Source: Massariosphaeria phaeospora (lineage: Eukaryota; Ascomycota; Dothideomycetes; Pleosporales). Taken from it: a stretch of DNA of 64,000 nucleotides. The stretch is taken from contig JAADJZ010000001.1 in NCBI GenBank assembly GCA_011032825.1, forward strand, positions 2,728,001-2,792,000, in the 5' to 3' direction. The position numbers were made by a program, and so were the translations under genes. This document shows positions 33,556 to 43,852 of the stretch, piece by piece. Every line of letters begins with the position of its first letter. The first letter of the stretch is position 1. The notes under the pieces are model-generated. The model saw only the letters and a list, made by a program, of their open reading frames with translations. It made no database searches and was not told the DNA's origin.

Positions 33556-34791
33556 GCGCTCGCGGACGAGGGTTGCAGTGTCGGTCTACGTGACGAAGAG
33601 AGGACTTCAGCTACCGCTTCTTAACTTCAAGAAAATGAGCTAAAATGAGCGACCAGATAGCAAGTTCCACGACAAGTATCCATAGTGTTAAAGCTGTGTA
33701 GGTGCTGACCACACGGCAAGGGTGCCCATGCGCCTCCAGTTTGAGGACTGATAATGAAGCATCGACACCAATGACAGAGTGCGGCGGGACAGGTGCGGGG
33801 GTGTACAGAGTCAGGGAAAGCAACGGCCAATCGACAGAGGAAGAAGAGAAGAGCAACCTTGAGATGAGGGATCCCGCCCGAGAAACGGATACTCACTGTT
33901 GCATGTCGTTTGTGAGTCAAAAAGTGTATTGATCGTGGCGAAGAGTTTTGTGGCCAGAGTTTGCGGCACAGTAGCCTCGCCCCGCTTCGGCAGCCCGACA
34001 CTCGCAACCAATCAATCGTTTATTGTAAAAGTTTGCCCTACAACCTTTTGTAACGTGGTAGATTACGCCGACCAGCTGATATCAGCCGACCGATCGTCAA
34101 CCTTGGAATACCCGCGACGTCATGTCCCGACACTGTTCAACAACACACTATGTCCGCACTAACGTCTTCTATCGCTTTTAGGACGCAGCTATAGAAACAA
34201 TTGAGGAGCACCTAAGCGCTTTTAAAAACTACAAACGTGTTGGTGTCTAGCTAGACGAATACAGATCTCAACAAATATAACCTTAATTGCTAAGCACTGG
34301 TCTAATTACCTATTAAGTCTCGTACTGCTCTTAGATATACGCTAGTTCTTTATAATTAGAAATCTAGGGTTCGATTACTAAGACAAACAAAAGAAGAGCA
34401 CATATCTAGAGCGATAACATGGAAAATAACAAGAAAGTCGAGACTAAAATTGAACTGAACTGAACGGAACCGAACCCAACCAAACCCAATCCAACCTAAC
34501 CCGTGCTGAGCAGCTGAATCATGTAAGACAAAATATCTACATGTCATGTGATGGGACGCAGGTATACGCACGCTGCGAGCAGACGACGAGTGAATGGATA
34601 CTTAATTACCTACTTACCCATAGTCGAGCGTTAAAGCGACGATAGCTGCGTTCGTCTCGTGTCCTTTTCGCCCCAGGACTAGGATCCGTCTGCACCGAAC
34701 CTTTTTCGAGCAACAACAGCAGTATACCACATACCACATAGTACATGGCTATCCCACTCGTTATCCGAGACCCGCTCCCCCCCTATCTACA
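33556..34791. other. Intergenic; AT-rich part and degenerate pentamer tract
   Basis: No gene recognised. About 34448-34505 is a degenerate tandem of GAACT/GAACC/CAACC-type pentamers. 34180-34400 is AT-rich and may be an old transposon remnant. Confidence 0.45.
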
Positions 34792-37433
34792 CTACAGCTC
34801 ATCCCTCCCCCTCCCCTTCTCTCCCACCTTCCCCTTCCCCTTCCCCCCACTCAAATCCGGCATACTCATAATCTTGACCACCAAACTCGTCCATCCCGTG
34901 AAATGCTGCGTGCGCTGGCCCTTGCCCGTCTCAGGATTATACTGCTCCCACGCGAAGCCCGTCTCCTTCCACGACTCGTACACGGTGTTGACGAGGTTGG
35001 TGCGTAGGTCGGTGTACAGGTGCGTGGCTTTGGACTGGTGGGGGCCGGTTTGTTGGGCGATGGTCTGGGGGGACGGTTAGCGGAGAGGGTGGTGGGGGAA
35101 TGGGAAAATGGAGATGGTGAACGGGGATTGGGGTGGTTGGGGGTGGATGTGTACCGGGAGAGAGAGAGAGTGATGGGAAACTTACAAGCAGCTGCGACAC
35201 AGCAAGGTAATTAATATTCATCCAAATCGGCCCCCGCCAATAATCCTCCTCCGTATGATAAAACTCATCACTCTTGCTCAAACTGCGCAGCCCATACGGA
35301 CTCCACAGCTCCTCCTCATCGCCAATTAAGTCGAGAATCGCGCCCAACCTCGGACTATCCTTTTCGACCAAACCGACCAAGAACGGGAAGAGCGAAATAT
35401 AGCCCTTGTGGCAGACCAGCGCGTTCTCCTCGTAGTCGTTGATGGTGGCGTCGCAGTACGTCTTGGCCTTGTCGGACCAGTGCAGGTCGTCGATGTTGCG
35501 CATGATGGCTTCTTCGTACTTGGCGAACTCGGAGGCGTCTTCTTCTTCGCCTAGGTAGATGGCGATGCGCTTGATGGAGCGCGTCATCATGCCGACCCAG
35601 CTGATCAGATCGATGTGCAGCTCACCGGGATGCGGAGGCTGCGCGCGAGGGTAGTCGTCCAGGCCGGAAGTCAGAATGTGCTGTGGTGTTCTACCTCGCC
35701 AGCGATATCCTTCCTTTGAAGAGAAGGCCTCGCGATCGTAGCTCTTGATATCGCCCGCCTGCGTCTTGCGGAACCAGAAGTACTGGCGCTTGAGCAGGGG
35801 ATAGAGTGTTCGTAGATATTCGAGAGCAGCTTGCCGACTGGACAGTTGCATGGAGTACGAACCTTCGGAAAGCACTTTCTGATTACTCGAATCCGTTTTC
35901 TGCGCATCGAGCTTGTCGAGGAAGGAGGTGATGACCATGAAGAGAGTCGGCGGGTTGGCGTAATGGGGGTACTGGACCTGGAACTGTTCCGGCACCTTGC
36001 TGCGGGCTTCAGCACCGAGGATCTGCTCGCGGCCGATCCAGCCGTCTTCATCCATCAGCTTGAACCAGCTCTTGATGATGTCCAGGGTGAGGTCGACGTC
36101 CCAGTCGATGACGGGAAGGAGATGGAACCCTTCGTCCCACAAGAAACCCCGGGGAAAGAAGGGGCGAGACGGGATGCTCGTGAACAGCTCGGACGGGCCC
36201 TCGAGCTGTGCCGGATTTCGGCCCCGGGCTTCGGCAGCCTCCTCCCAGAAACCCTCGTTGTCTTCCTCGTATGCGGCGTCGTGGGAGCGGTCGACGCGGG
36301 AGTCACCGTAGAAGTAGCCGATGCCGCCGATGAGATTCGAGAAGAGCGATTTGGCGAACTCGTCGTACCGCTCCCTCAGGAACGGCGCTTGCGGCTTGAA
36401 GACGTCGCTGAAGCGGGACGCGAAGCCAGACGTAACTGACTTGATCTGCTGTGCCAGGTCTGCCGAGGTGACGGGCTCGGGGGCAGATGCTGAGGAGTAG
36501 AGCACGTCGAACTCGAAAGCGCCCTCGAAGACCTTTTGCACGAGATGCAGGTTGCCACGTCCGGGCTTGTGCTCGATGGTGTACATCTGGGCGGGCGGGG
36601 GCGGGTTGTCTTCGCCATACTTGGGCAGCAAGATGTCAATCTGGCTCTTGATGTGCGCGAAGAGCACCGCCTTGGTCTGCCACAGGGCGTCGTCCGGCAC
36701 CTGGGCACTCTGCACCAGCGTAAGATCCAGCGGCTTCTCGTCGTAGCTGGGGTGCTGGGGCCGGGGGTGCTGGCCGGTGCCCTCGGTGACTCTGACGTCG
36801 AAGTCGCCCAGCTCGACCGTCTGGCCCTTGAGCACGACGTCCCCGTCGGCGCCCGTCTCGCCAACATCGCCCTCGGCCTCCAGGCTGCCCAGGCCCTCGA
36901 GCGTGTTGTACCAGATGACGGTGGTTTTGAGGTCGGGCGAAGCGTCCTCGCGGGGGGTGCCTCGGACCCGCACGCCCCAGCTCCCGCCGTGCTCGCCGCC
37001 CGGGAACTTGACGAACTCGGTGGTGATGTCGATGCGGTTGGCCGGGTCGTGGATGGTCTGGCGGCCGCCGGTGCGCACGTCGTACTCGTCCCAGCCGTAG
37101 CCGTCGAGCTCATGCTGCTCGCACGTGTGGCGGAAGGCTGGAGGGGAGAATTAGCGAGCGGCATTGTAAGGGCATGTGCAAAGGCGCAGAATGAAGAAAG
37201 TACTGACTGGTCTGCACACTCGAATAATCCTCCACCCTTGTCCACAACAGCCCCCCCATCAAGCTCTTCGGAATCCGCGGACGCACGCCAAAATACAGGT
37301 TCGGCCGGTACGGGCCCCACAGCAAGCTCGCATTGCTCGCCCTTTCGATTTCCGCGACCTGCGCGGAGGCTAGCGTGAAGAGCAAGAGACAGAAGCCGAG
37401 CAACGTCCCTGGGCGCGGAAATAATTGCGCCAT
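34792..37433 (-). CDS. Mannosyl-oligosaccharide glucosidase I (GH63), 816 aa, 3 exons
   Basis: Exons are 37433-37208, 37137-35186 and 35064-34792 (2451 nt). The enzyme removes the outermost glucose from Glc3Man9GlcNAc2 on new glycoproteins in the ER, the first step of N-glycan trimming. GH63 signatures are plain: LLWGPYRPNLYFGVRPRIPK, FRHTCEQHELDGYGWDEYD, GGIGYFYGDS, RPFFPRGFLWDEGFHLL, SYGLR-type blocks near WSPYGLRSLSK, and the ending HFTGWTSLVVKIMSMPDL. The N-terminus is a signal peptide (TLLGFCLLLFTLASA) rather than a clear type II anchor, and the protein ends in RDEL, a KDEL-type ER retrieval signal after a Lys/Gly-rich spacer. This suggests a soluble lumenal form. It is equivalent to yeast CWH41/GLS1. 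Confidence 0.93.
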
Positions 37434-38028
37434 GGCTTCAATTGAGCTGAGGAATGGAATTAAATGCGGCGGTTGTGGGGTTTGTTGCCAGGTTGCGCTA
37501 GGCGGCCGGGAGTGCTGGTTGTGGTTAGCGTGGCTTCGGCTTGGACTGCTTTCTCCGTTGATATTGTTGATACAAGCAAGTGGTGCAGTGCAAGTAAGAA
37601 CGAGTGCAGCACAGCAGTGTCACGAGCTAGCATTACTAGTAGTGCGAAATAAAGTGTGGTTTCAATCATGTACTGCTGCTATTGGCGTCTTCCACAATCC
37701 AAAGCAAAAGGCCGTACTCTGAAGCTTTGATGATGATATGCTCATGCTGGTAGCACCTACGACCTCAACTTGGTCACATATACACTCCTCCGCAGTCTCC
37801 ATAACGCTGCCGACCCCATGTACAATCTGTAACGCAAACTCCCCATCTCTATATCGTCTGTCAATCTTGCGCTGTAGAGAAAAAGTGGAATGGTAGAGAG
37901 GGAGTCCTACCATGACTCGCCGGACCCGAACGTAAAAGTGCCCTGTAGGCTGGTATCGTGTAGAAAGGTGTCGAAAACCGCGCATGTGTCGCCCCTGCTC
38001 TGCCCTGCCCTGCACCACCCGTCCCCAC
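37434..38028. other. Intergenic spacer
   Basis: About 600 bp between two minus-strand genes: the glucosidase promoter and the 3' flank of the snRNP gene. No element recognised. Confidence 0.4.
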
Positions 38029-38634
38029 TCAGCGGGCCTCGCGCGACGGCGACAGCGGCCTGTTGAAGCCGCCGTTGCGGTTCATGTACTGGCGCGCCTT
38101 GAGCACCTTGTCCCGCCGGACGCCGTAGTTCTTGTCGTTGCCCGGCACCTTGGTCTGCTTGGTCGTCTTGAACCCGTTGAAGCCCATGATCTGCATCATC
38201 TCCCACTCGTCGGGGTCCATGGCCGCGGGTTTCTGCTGCGCGGTGGCGTCCATGTCCACGTCGGGGAATTCCTCCTGCTTGACGACTGGCTGGGGCGTGG
38301 ATGCCGGCTTGACGGGCCCGCCGGAGTGATGGTCGGGCTTGCCGCGAGAGCTGCCGCCGCCGCGGGGACCCTTGGGTGGTTCACGGCCGCGCGCCTCGGG
38401 CTCGTTCTTAGCTGAGCCTGCTCGTTCGCTGCCTTCTCTGTCTCGTCGGATGGGGGAGCGCGATCGATAACGCTTGTCGCGGCGGCCGCCTCGCTCCCGC
38501 CGTGGGCTTCGCGATCGGTCGCGTCGGTCTTTGGGCGTGCCTGCGCGGTCGCGGCCGGCGTCTCGCGAGTCCCGGGCGCCATCTCGGTCGCGATATTTGT
38601 CGCGCGTGTCGTGGGCGGAGGCGCGGGTTGCCAT
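38029..38634 (-). CDS. U4/U6.U5 small nuclear ribonucleoprotein 27-kDa-like protein
   Basis: 201 aa, single exon. I chose the ATG at 38634 because the frame upstream of it has no ATG. The N-terminal half is Arg/Ser/Asp-rich with RSRSPRRERG and RYRSRSPIRRDREG, an RS domain of splicing factors. The C-terminal half carries the SNRNP27 signature (DUF1777/PF08648): EEFPDVDMD, then MQIMGFNGFKTTKQTKVPGN and a short basic tail. Members belong to the U4/U6.U5 tri-snRNP and help in spliceosome activation; nuclear location is expected. Confidence 0.9.
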   Translation of the reverse strand: MATRASAHDTRDKYRDRDGARDSRDAGRDRAGTPKDRRDRSRSPRRERGGRRDKRYRSRSPIRRDREGSERAGSAKNEPEARGREPPKGPRGGGSSRGKPDHHSGGPVKPASTPQPVVKQEEFPDVDMDATAQQKPAAMDPDEWEMMQIMGFNGFKTTKQTKVPGNDKNYGVRRDKVLKARQYMNRNGGFNRPLSPSREAR

Positions 38635-39157
38635 GGCTGGTTGCGTTGGGGGTGGTCGGGCGATCGAGTTGTTGAAGTGGAAGGGAGATGGACGCCTACA
38701 CTTTGGCGATGGTGTAGATCCGAGCGCCACTTGGGCAGGCTTGGCGCTCCTCTGCAGATGCCCCCAGGTGGAAACCACTCTTACCTTGGAAGACTATCCA
38801 GAAATACCATGATGAGAACCGTGCAGAGACTCTGCGTCTCAAGTAAGTACGTCAATGGCATATGATATCGAAGCCGTCAAGTCAAAAGCAGGAAGAGAAT
38901 ATTCAAGGTTAGATGTTTCATTTCATGTCGCGATAATAGTCTATAAGAAGATAGGAAAAGTAACGAGAGGCTGCGCAACATTTTTAGATAGCCAACCGGC
39001 CGCCATTCCGTCATCTTCAGTTCAATGACCAAGACGATCAACTCCACATACGATGCATGGGTATTGCCGGAAAGTGAAAAGTCCTGACCCATATATCGTC
39101 CAAAACGCCAAATCCAATCCGAGGCCGTCAAATGTATTCACCACGATATTCTACCAC
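38635..39157. other. Intergenic spacer
   Basis: About 520 bp between two minus-strand genes, with nothing recognised. Confidence 0.4.
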
Positions 39158-40483
39158 TCAGATCTCGTCCTCCTCCTCATCGAAGTCATCTTCCATGCTC
39201 ATGTCGTACAGAATTCGACCACCCTCGCCACCGTTGGCAGTCTGAGCGTCGAAGTAGGGCAGAATAACACCGTCACGGGCCTCCTTCTGCTTGTCCGTGA
39301 TGCTGAGGTTGAAAGTCGACTCAATAAGATCATCCGTAGCCTGGTTAGACTCGACGGCATCGGCGGCAGACTTGACCAGGGAGATGACCACCTCATTGGC
39401 GTAGGCGGGAACCTGGTCGATCAAAACGGCGAACTCTTGCTTGAGAGTGCCGACACGCATGAGCGGAAGTGGCTCGTTGTAGTCGGAGATGAGCGTCTCG
39501 CGGAGGAAGAAGGTCTCGGATTCGGGGCGGCCGGACTTGCGACGGAACTCTGCCGTGAAAACGATACCGCGGTGGTCGTTGGCATCGAGGCACTGAACGA
39601 CGCCTTCTGCTCCTTGGAGAAGGCCGAAAGTCGGCTCAGCAAGACTGCGCTCGCTGGCAGCTTTGGCGGCGAGGACATGGGCGAGCGACTTGCAAGTGAA
39701 GATGGTCGTGGCCAGGTACTGGAAGTATTCAAGGTGCTGGGGAGCGTATGCGTTCTCCGGGTACTGATCCGCGAGGATGTCTTGATGGTAGATTCCGACG
39801 AGGGTGGAGGCGAACCGCGTCGCAACGAGATCGAAAAGAACGCCCATGTCGATGTCCGTGGCGTTGACGAGATCGTAAAGGGAGTCAACAACGACAAGGC
39901 TCTCCTGGCGTTCACTCATGGCGACTTCAATCTTCTCGAGGAGTTGGGCGCCGGTAATGCCACCGTAGGCGGGGATGTAATGGATCGCTGGGTCGACATC
40001 GGCCGCTTCGAAAGCCACGACGACGACGTTGATGTTGCGCGACAAGGCGCGACGCATGATCTCGGAAGTAAGCGGCGTCGCACGCTGGCTGAGGTCGTCC
40101 ACGATGAGGGTGAAGGGCGAGGCATTGAGACGGATATTGAGGACCCTGGAGAGGAGATGAAGAGCGTGGCCCTGGTACTGGGCGATGGTCAAAGGACGAG
40201 GCATACTCCTCTTCTTCGGGAGGCGGATCTCGGGGACTCGTTTGCGGATTCCGGTGGGGCAGTTGTTCTTGATCCACTTGGTGCAGTCCTTGGCGCGAGG
40301 CACAAACGTGATGTTGCGACGGTCACCGAAAGGGACAGGTTCGAGCTTCGACTGACGATACTCGATGAGCCAGTCGGGAAGAGTGCCGTCCTCGGCGATC
40401 AGGTGCCGGACGAGACTCGGGCTTGTATAGAGGGCGGTCCAGCCGATGGCCTCGAAATCTAGACCGTGGGCGGTGTAAGTCAT
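39158..40483 (-). CDS. ELP5: Elongator complex subunit 5
   Basis: 441 aa in one exon. The sequence has the RecA-like ATPase fold of the Elp4-6 hexamer: FTLIVDDLSQRATPLTSEIM, INVVVVAFEA and SLVVVDSLYDLV, with Walker-type residues degenerate as in Elp5. The ending is diagnostic: FNLSITDKQKEARDGVILPYF, then GGRILYDMSMEDDFDEEEDEI, an acidic tail shared by fungal Elp5/Iki1. Elongator modifies wobble uridines of tRNAs (cm5U) in the cytoplasm, and the Elp456 ring binds tRNA. A long antisense frame (39053-40462) is a shadow of its codon bias. Confidence 0.9.
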   Translation of the reverse strand: MTYTAHGLDFEAIGWTALYTSPSLVRHLIAEDGTLPDWLIEYRQSKLEPVPFGDRRNITFVPRAKDCTKWIKNNCPTGIRKRVPEIRLPKKRSMPRPLTIAQYQGHALHLLSRVLNIRLNASPFTLIVDDLSQRATPLTSEIMRRALSRNINVVVVAFEAADVDPAIHYIPAYGGITGAQLLEKIEVAMSERQESLVVVDSLYDLVNATDIDMGVLFDLVATRFASTLVGIYHQDILADQYPENAYAPQHLEYFQYLATTIFTCKSLAHVLAAKAASERSLAEPTFGLLQGAEGVVQCLDANDHRGIVFTAEFRRKSGRPESETFFLRETLISDYNEPLPLMRVGTLKQEFAVLIDQVPAYANEVVISLVKSAADAVESNQATDDLIESTFNLSITDKQKEARDGVILPYFDAQTANGGEGGRILYDMSMEDDFDEEEDEI

Positions 40484-40943
40484 CGTGAAGGTTGGGTGGG
40501 ATGAGGGATGAGAAAAGAGGTTGTGAGCGTTTTGGCTGGTGGAGAATGCTTTTTGCAGAAGTGGTGTGGAGAAAAGAGGAGATGGTCGAGGGAAGCAGAG
40601 GGACGGAGGCGGACCAGCTTATATAGGGGACGGACACACCCGCAGGGGCCTCAGGGGGAAATCGAGGAGGTTGGGTTAAGCGGGGCCAGCAGACTTGATG
40701 GTGAAGAGAGGAAAGTTGTATGCGTACCTCGAGAGTACAAGTGAAAAATTGGGCCGAGTGCAGATTTTGACTACTCGGATTCAAGGGCTCTTGAGCAATG
40801 TGGCCACGAGAAATCGCTTGGGACACATCTTACGTGCGTTTGACTAGAGTTTGGAAGGTTTTACGAGCGTTCGACGATTCTTGGTTGCATCGTGAGTTGC
40901 TCGAGAGAGAGTCGTTGTGGTGAAAAGAAGTCTGTGCGAGAGC

Positions 40944-41087
40944 TGCAAGACTGGTACACTAACACTAACGCGGCCTAGCGACATCGACGTCAGGCAGGCG
41001 CAGTCGAGCGGCACCTGCAAGACCGGTACGCTAGCGGCAACGCGGACTAGCGCAGCCGACGTTAGGCAGTCGCAGACGAGTCGCCCC
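40944..41087 (+). repeat. Diverged 72-bp tandem repeat, two copies
   Basis: Copies at 40944-41015 and 41016-41087 share TGCAAGACYGGTAC, CTAAC/CTAGC, AACGCGG, CTAGCG, GACGTYAGGCAG and CGCAG. The 72-bp period is a multiple of three, and a 104-codon minus-strand frame (41158-40844) runs through both. I see no family for it. It lies between the divergent ELP5 and SDR genes. Confidence 0.7.
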
Positions 41088-41204
41088 GCACACATGACGC
41101 CGACGCCTCGCGGGTTGATGGGACTGGCTGACGGGCATTTTCTTGCGAATGCGCTCATGTTGCGGCGATATCGCTATGCAGCTGTATCTTCGTGAGTGCC
41201 GAGC

Positions 41205-42603
41205 ATGACGCAGCAGAACAGTGCGCCGCCATCGTCGTCGAGGCCTCAGCGTCCTCGCTCCCCTCACTTTCCTCCTCACAATGCACCTCGTGTCTGGTTC
41301 ATCACTCGCGGATCCTCACCAATTGCCATAGCCTTGGCGCGCCAGGTGCTGGACCATGGCGATTATGTCGTTACCGGTGTGCAACCGATAGAATTCGAGA
41401 AAAGAGAAGGACAGAGTGACGACTTCCGAGCGTTCCTGGAAGAGGCCAAGAAGACCGAGCGGTGGAGGGAGAGGCTGAGGGTCGTCGGGCTTGATGCGAG
41501 GTAGGTTTGGCCGTGGAATTATGTGTGTAGATTGTGGAAGCTGATGCTATGTCTGTATCAGAGTTGTTGGTCAATGTCAGGCTGCCGTTGCGGAGGCTGT
41601 CGAGGCGTTTGGCCGGGTCGACGTGCTGCTCGGGAGTACCAGCGAAGGTAAATGGAGAGCCTGATATATGTTGGCCCCTATTCGTTCGACTAATTCGTGG
41701 TTTCACTGCAGCTGTCATCGGAGCCGTCGAGGAGCTGGCACAGAGCAGTCGCACCATCACGCTCGTCCAGGATACCTTCGAGACAAACTTCTTCGCGAAC
41801 GTCAACATCATCAAAGCCGTTCTACCTGTAATGAGGCGGAGAAATAATGGCCATGTTATTATGTTGACGGGGATCAGTGAGTTCTCCGCGCTTTCTATGT
41901 CTTGAAATTGCAGTGGATTGACAGTCGACAGCGGGCCACTTGGGTACACCGGGGCTAGGCATGTACTGCTCCTCCCAATGGGCTATCGAAGGATACTGCG
42001 ACGTAGGAAACCGGTTCCTAACTAACTCGGATGGGTGCTGATTCCGAGTAGAGTCTTGCGTACGAAATTGCGCCCTTCAACATCAAGATGTCCATCGTGC
42101 AAGCAAACATGGAAGTCAACGTCCTCACCAACCGGATGACTTCGGTCCCGCCTCTTCCAGCATATCTCCAAGCCGAGAACCCTGCGCCTCTCGCACGTGA
42201 AATCTTCTCCGGCATTCTGGACAAGCTGGAGCAAGTGAGCAATCCGACTAACTACGCCGATGGCAAGTCGCCAACTGACAGCAATTCCACGACGAGTCCG
42301 GATGCAGCGATGCATGGCCCATCTATGGGCGACTTGCTCAGCTCCGACACTGTCACTTCCCTGTATGCCCCTTTGGCGCCGGTCGTGAAGGCTTCGTTGA
42401 TCGCGGAGACTGTGCACGCGCTCACGGCAATTGGAGGCCATGATAACCCGCCCGCGCGCCACATTGTCGGGTTAGAGGGTGTGACTGCAGTGAAGGAAAA
42501 GCTCAAGACGACGAGTGAGGAACTGGAAGACTTTATCGAGGTCAGCGGTGCTGTCGACATTGCCCCAAATGCCGAACAAGCTGCCGCCATGATGCTCGAG
42601 TAA
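41205..42603 (+). CDS. SDR-like protein, 389 aa, 5 exons
   Basis: Exons are 41205-41500, 41562-41647, 41712-41876, 41932-42002 and 42052-42603 (1170 nt). A Rossmann-type start (RVWFITRGSSPIAIALARQ) replaces the usual TGxxxGIG loop. The core shows FGRVDVLL, NFFANVNIIKAVLPVMRRR and HVIMLTGI, then MYCSSQWAIEGYCDSLAYEI and FNIKMSIVQ. In canonical SDRs the motif YxxxK carries catalysis; here it is YCSSQ, with Gln for Lys. I recall this as a trait of a fungal SDR-like family. NAD(P) binding and activity are uncertain. No signal peptide is visible, so it is probably cytosolic. Confidence 0.85.
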
Positions 42604-43141
42604 CAAGGTAGCTGTTGGATGTACACAGAAAAGGTTTGCCGGAGGAGATTCGACTCACGTAACTGTTTCCTCCGTTCCTGTCGGTAGACCGCGTGACACG
42701 GTGAACGCTAAGATATGCGGAGTCTACTTTCTTCACACTAAATATGTGGGTGAATTGCGCCCTGAGCCCCAAACTGCTGTACCGAAGCCGCCCTTCTTGG
42801 CCCTCCATACTATGGACTTCGCCTAGTAGTAGTAGTAGTGCTGGTGTAGCGGTCAGATGCGCTAGGCCGAGAACGGTGTCATCTCGCGCGCGCAATCTCA
42901 ACACGTACGGGGGCCAAATCAATTAGTGTCGCAGCTACTTAAGCCGAGCATATCGCTATCCATTTATAGTTCCAAAGCAAAAAGCAGTACACCAGAATCT
43001 CGATAATTTCCCGTTCAAGTCTCAGTTACAAGGTAACTAACCCGGGCGCTTCCCGATTATACTACAAACCACTCACTCTACCAGCTCCACCCTACCTACG
43101 CCCAGCCAAGGCCAACCCCCACGATTCCAAACACCACCACC
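42604..43141. other. Intergenic with (AGT)n microsatellite
   Basis: About 540 bp containing AGTAGTAGTAGTAGT near 42825-42840. No gene recognised. Confidence 0.45.
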
Positions 43142-43537
43142 ATGCCGCTCTCCCAGCACCCCTCTCTCCCCTACCTCGCCACCCTCTTCGGCACTATCTT
43201 CCTCGGCTTCGGCCTCAACTACATGCTGCGCCCACGCGCCACCTACCTCTCCTCCTTCGGCTTCGCCTACCCTTCCACAGCCGCCGACCAAAACATCATG
43301 GACAACGTCATGGTGCTGTACGGCGCCAAGGACGTGTTCATGGCGGCTGCTATCTACTCGGCGACGTGGTTCGGCAGCCGGAAGAGCGCGGGGCTGATTC
43401 TCGCGGCGGCGAGTCTGAGCGCGGGGGTCGATGGGTGGGTTGTGGGGAGGGTGACGGGCGGGGGCCAGTGGAATCATTGGGGGTATGGGAGTGTGATGGG
43501 GGTGTTGGGGGTGGTGATGGCGGGGGTTTGGGAGTAG
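43142..43537 (+). CDS. DUF4267-type membrane protein, 131 aa
   Basis: A single-exon protein with three to four hydrophobic helices: YLATLFGTIFLGFGLNYML, IMDNVMVLYGAKDVFMAAAI, SAGLILAAASLSAGVDGWVV and GSVMGVLGVVMAGVW. The GAKDVFMA and GVDGWVV blocks are those of the DUF4267 family (PF14087), common in fungi and next to oxidoreductases. Function unknown; length is normal for the family. The ATG follows a CCACCACC leader. Confidence 0.85.
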   Translation: MPLSQHPSLPYLATLFGTIFLGFGLNYMLRPRATYLSSFGFAYPSTAADQNIMDNVMVLYGAKDVFMAAAIYSATWFGSRKSAGLILAAASLSAGVDGWVVGRVTGGGQWNHWGYGSVMGVLGVVMAGVWE

Positions 43538-43852
43538 GTGTCTTGCCGACTTCAAGTGTCTTTGGCGAGGGAGTTGGGATCGCACGTAGGGCGGCGGGAA
43601 TGGAGAAAAGTGGAAATGGATGTTGAAGTATTGGTGGCTTCGTGATGTACTCGGCAAATATCTTTCCAAGGAGAAGCGGGGGAAAGCACTGTAGAGGAAG
43701 GCGCGCCCTAGTATTGTGGCAAGGTACTTACTTCATCATGTACTCGTAGAGCTTATGCGACCTCTCCCATCCTCAATCCATTCCCTCTATCTCTTATTCT
43801 TAAGCGTCTCCTACAACAAGAAGACCTACTGCATCGCCCTCAACGGTACATC

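Noticed and set aside
34340..34385. Possible tRNA-like stretch (GGTTCGATTAC)
   Set aside because: It has a B-box-like core but no matching T stem and no clear A box or acceptor stem.
36376..37378. Long Ser/Thr/Ala/Pro-rich frames overlapping the glucosidase gene on both strands
   Set aside because: Alternate frames of GC-rich codons; the GH63 frame fits its family throughout.
39053..40462. 469-codon open frame antisense to ELP5
   Set aside because: It mirrors the strong codon bias of the conserved ELP5 gene, has no domain, and its peptide is Gly/Asp/Glu/Arg/Val-rich as expected for an antisense shadow.
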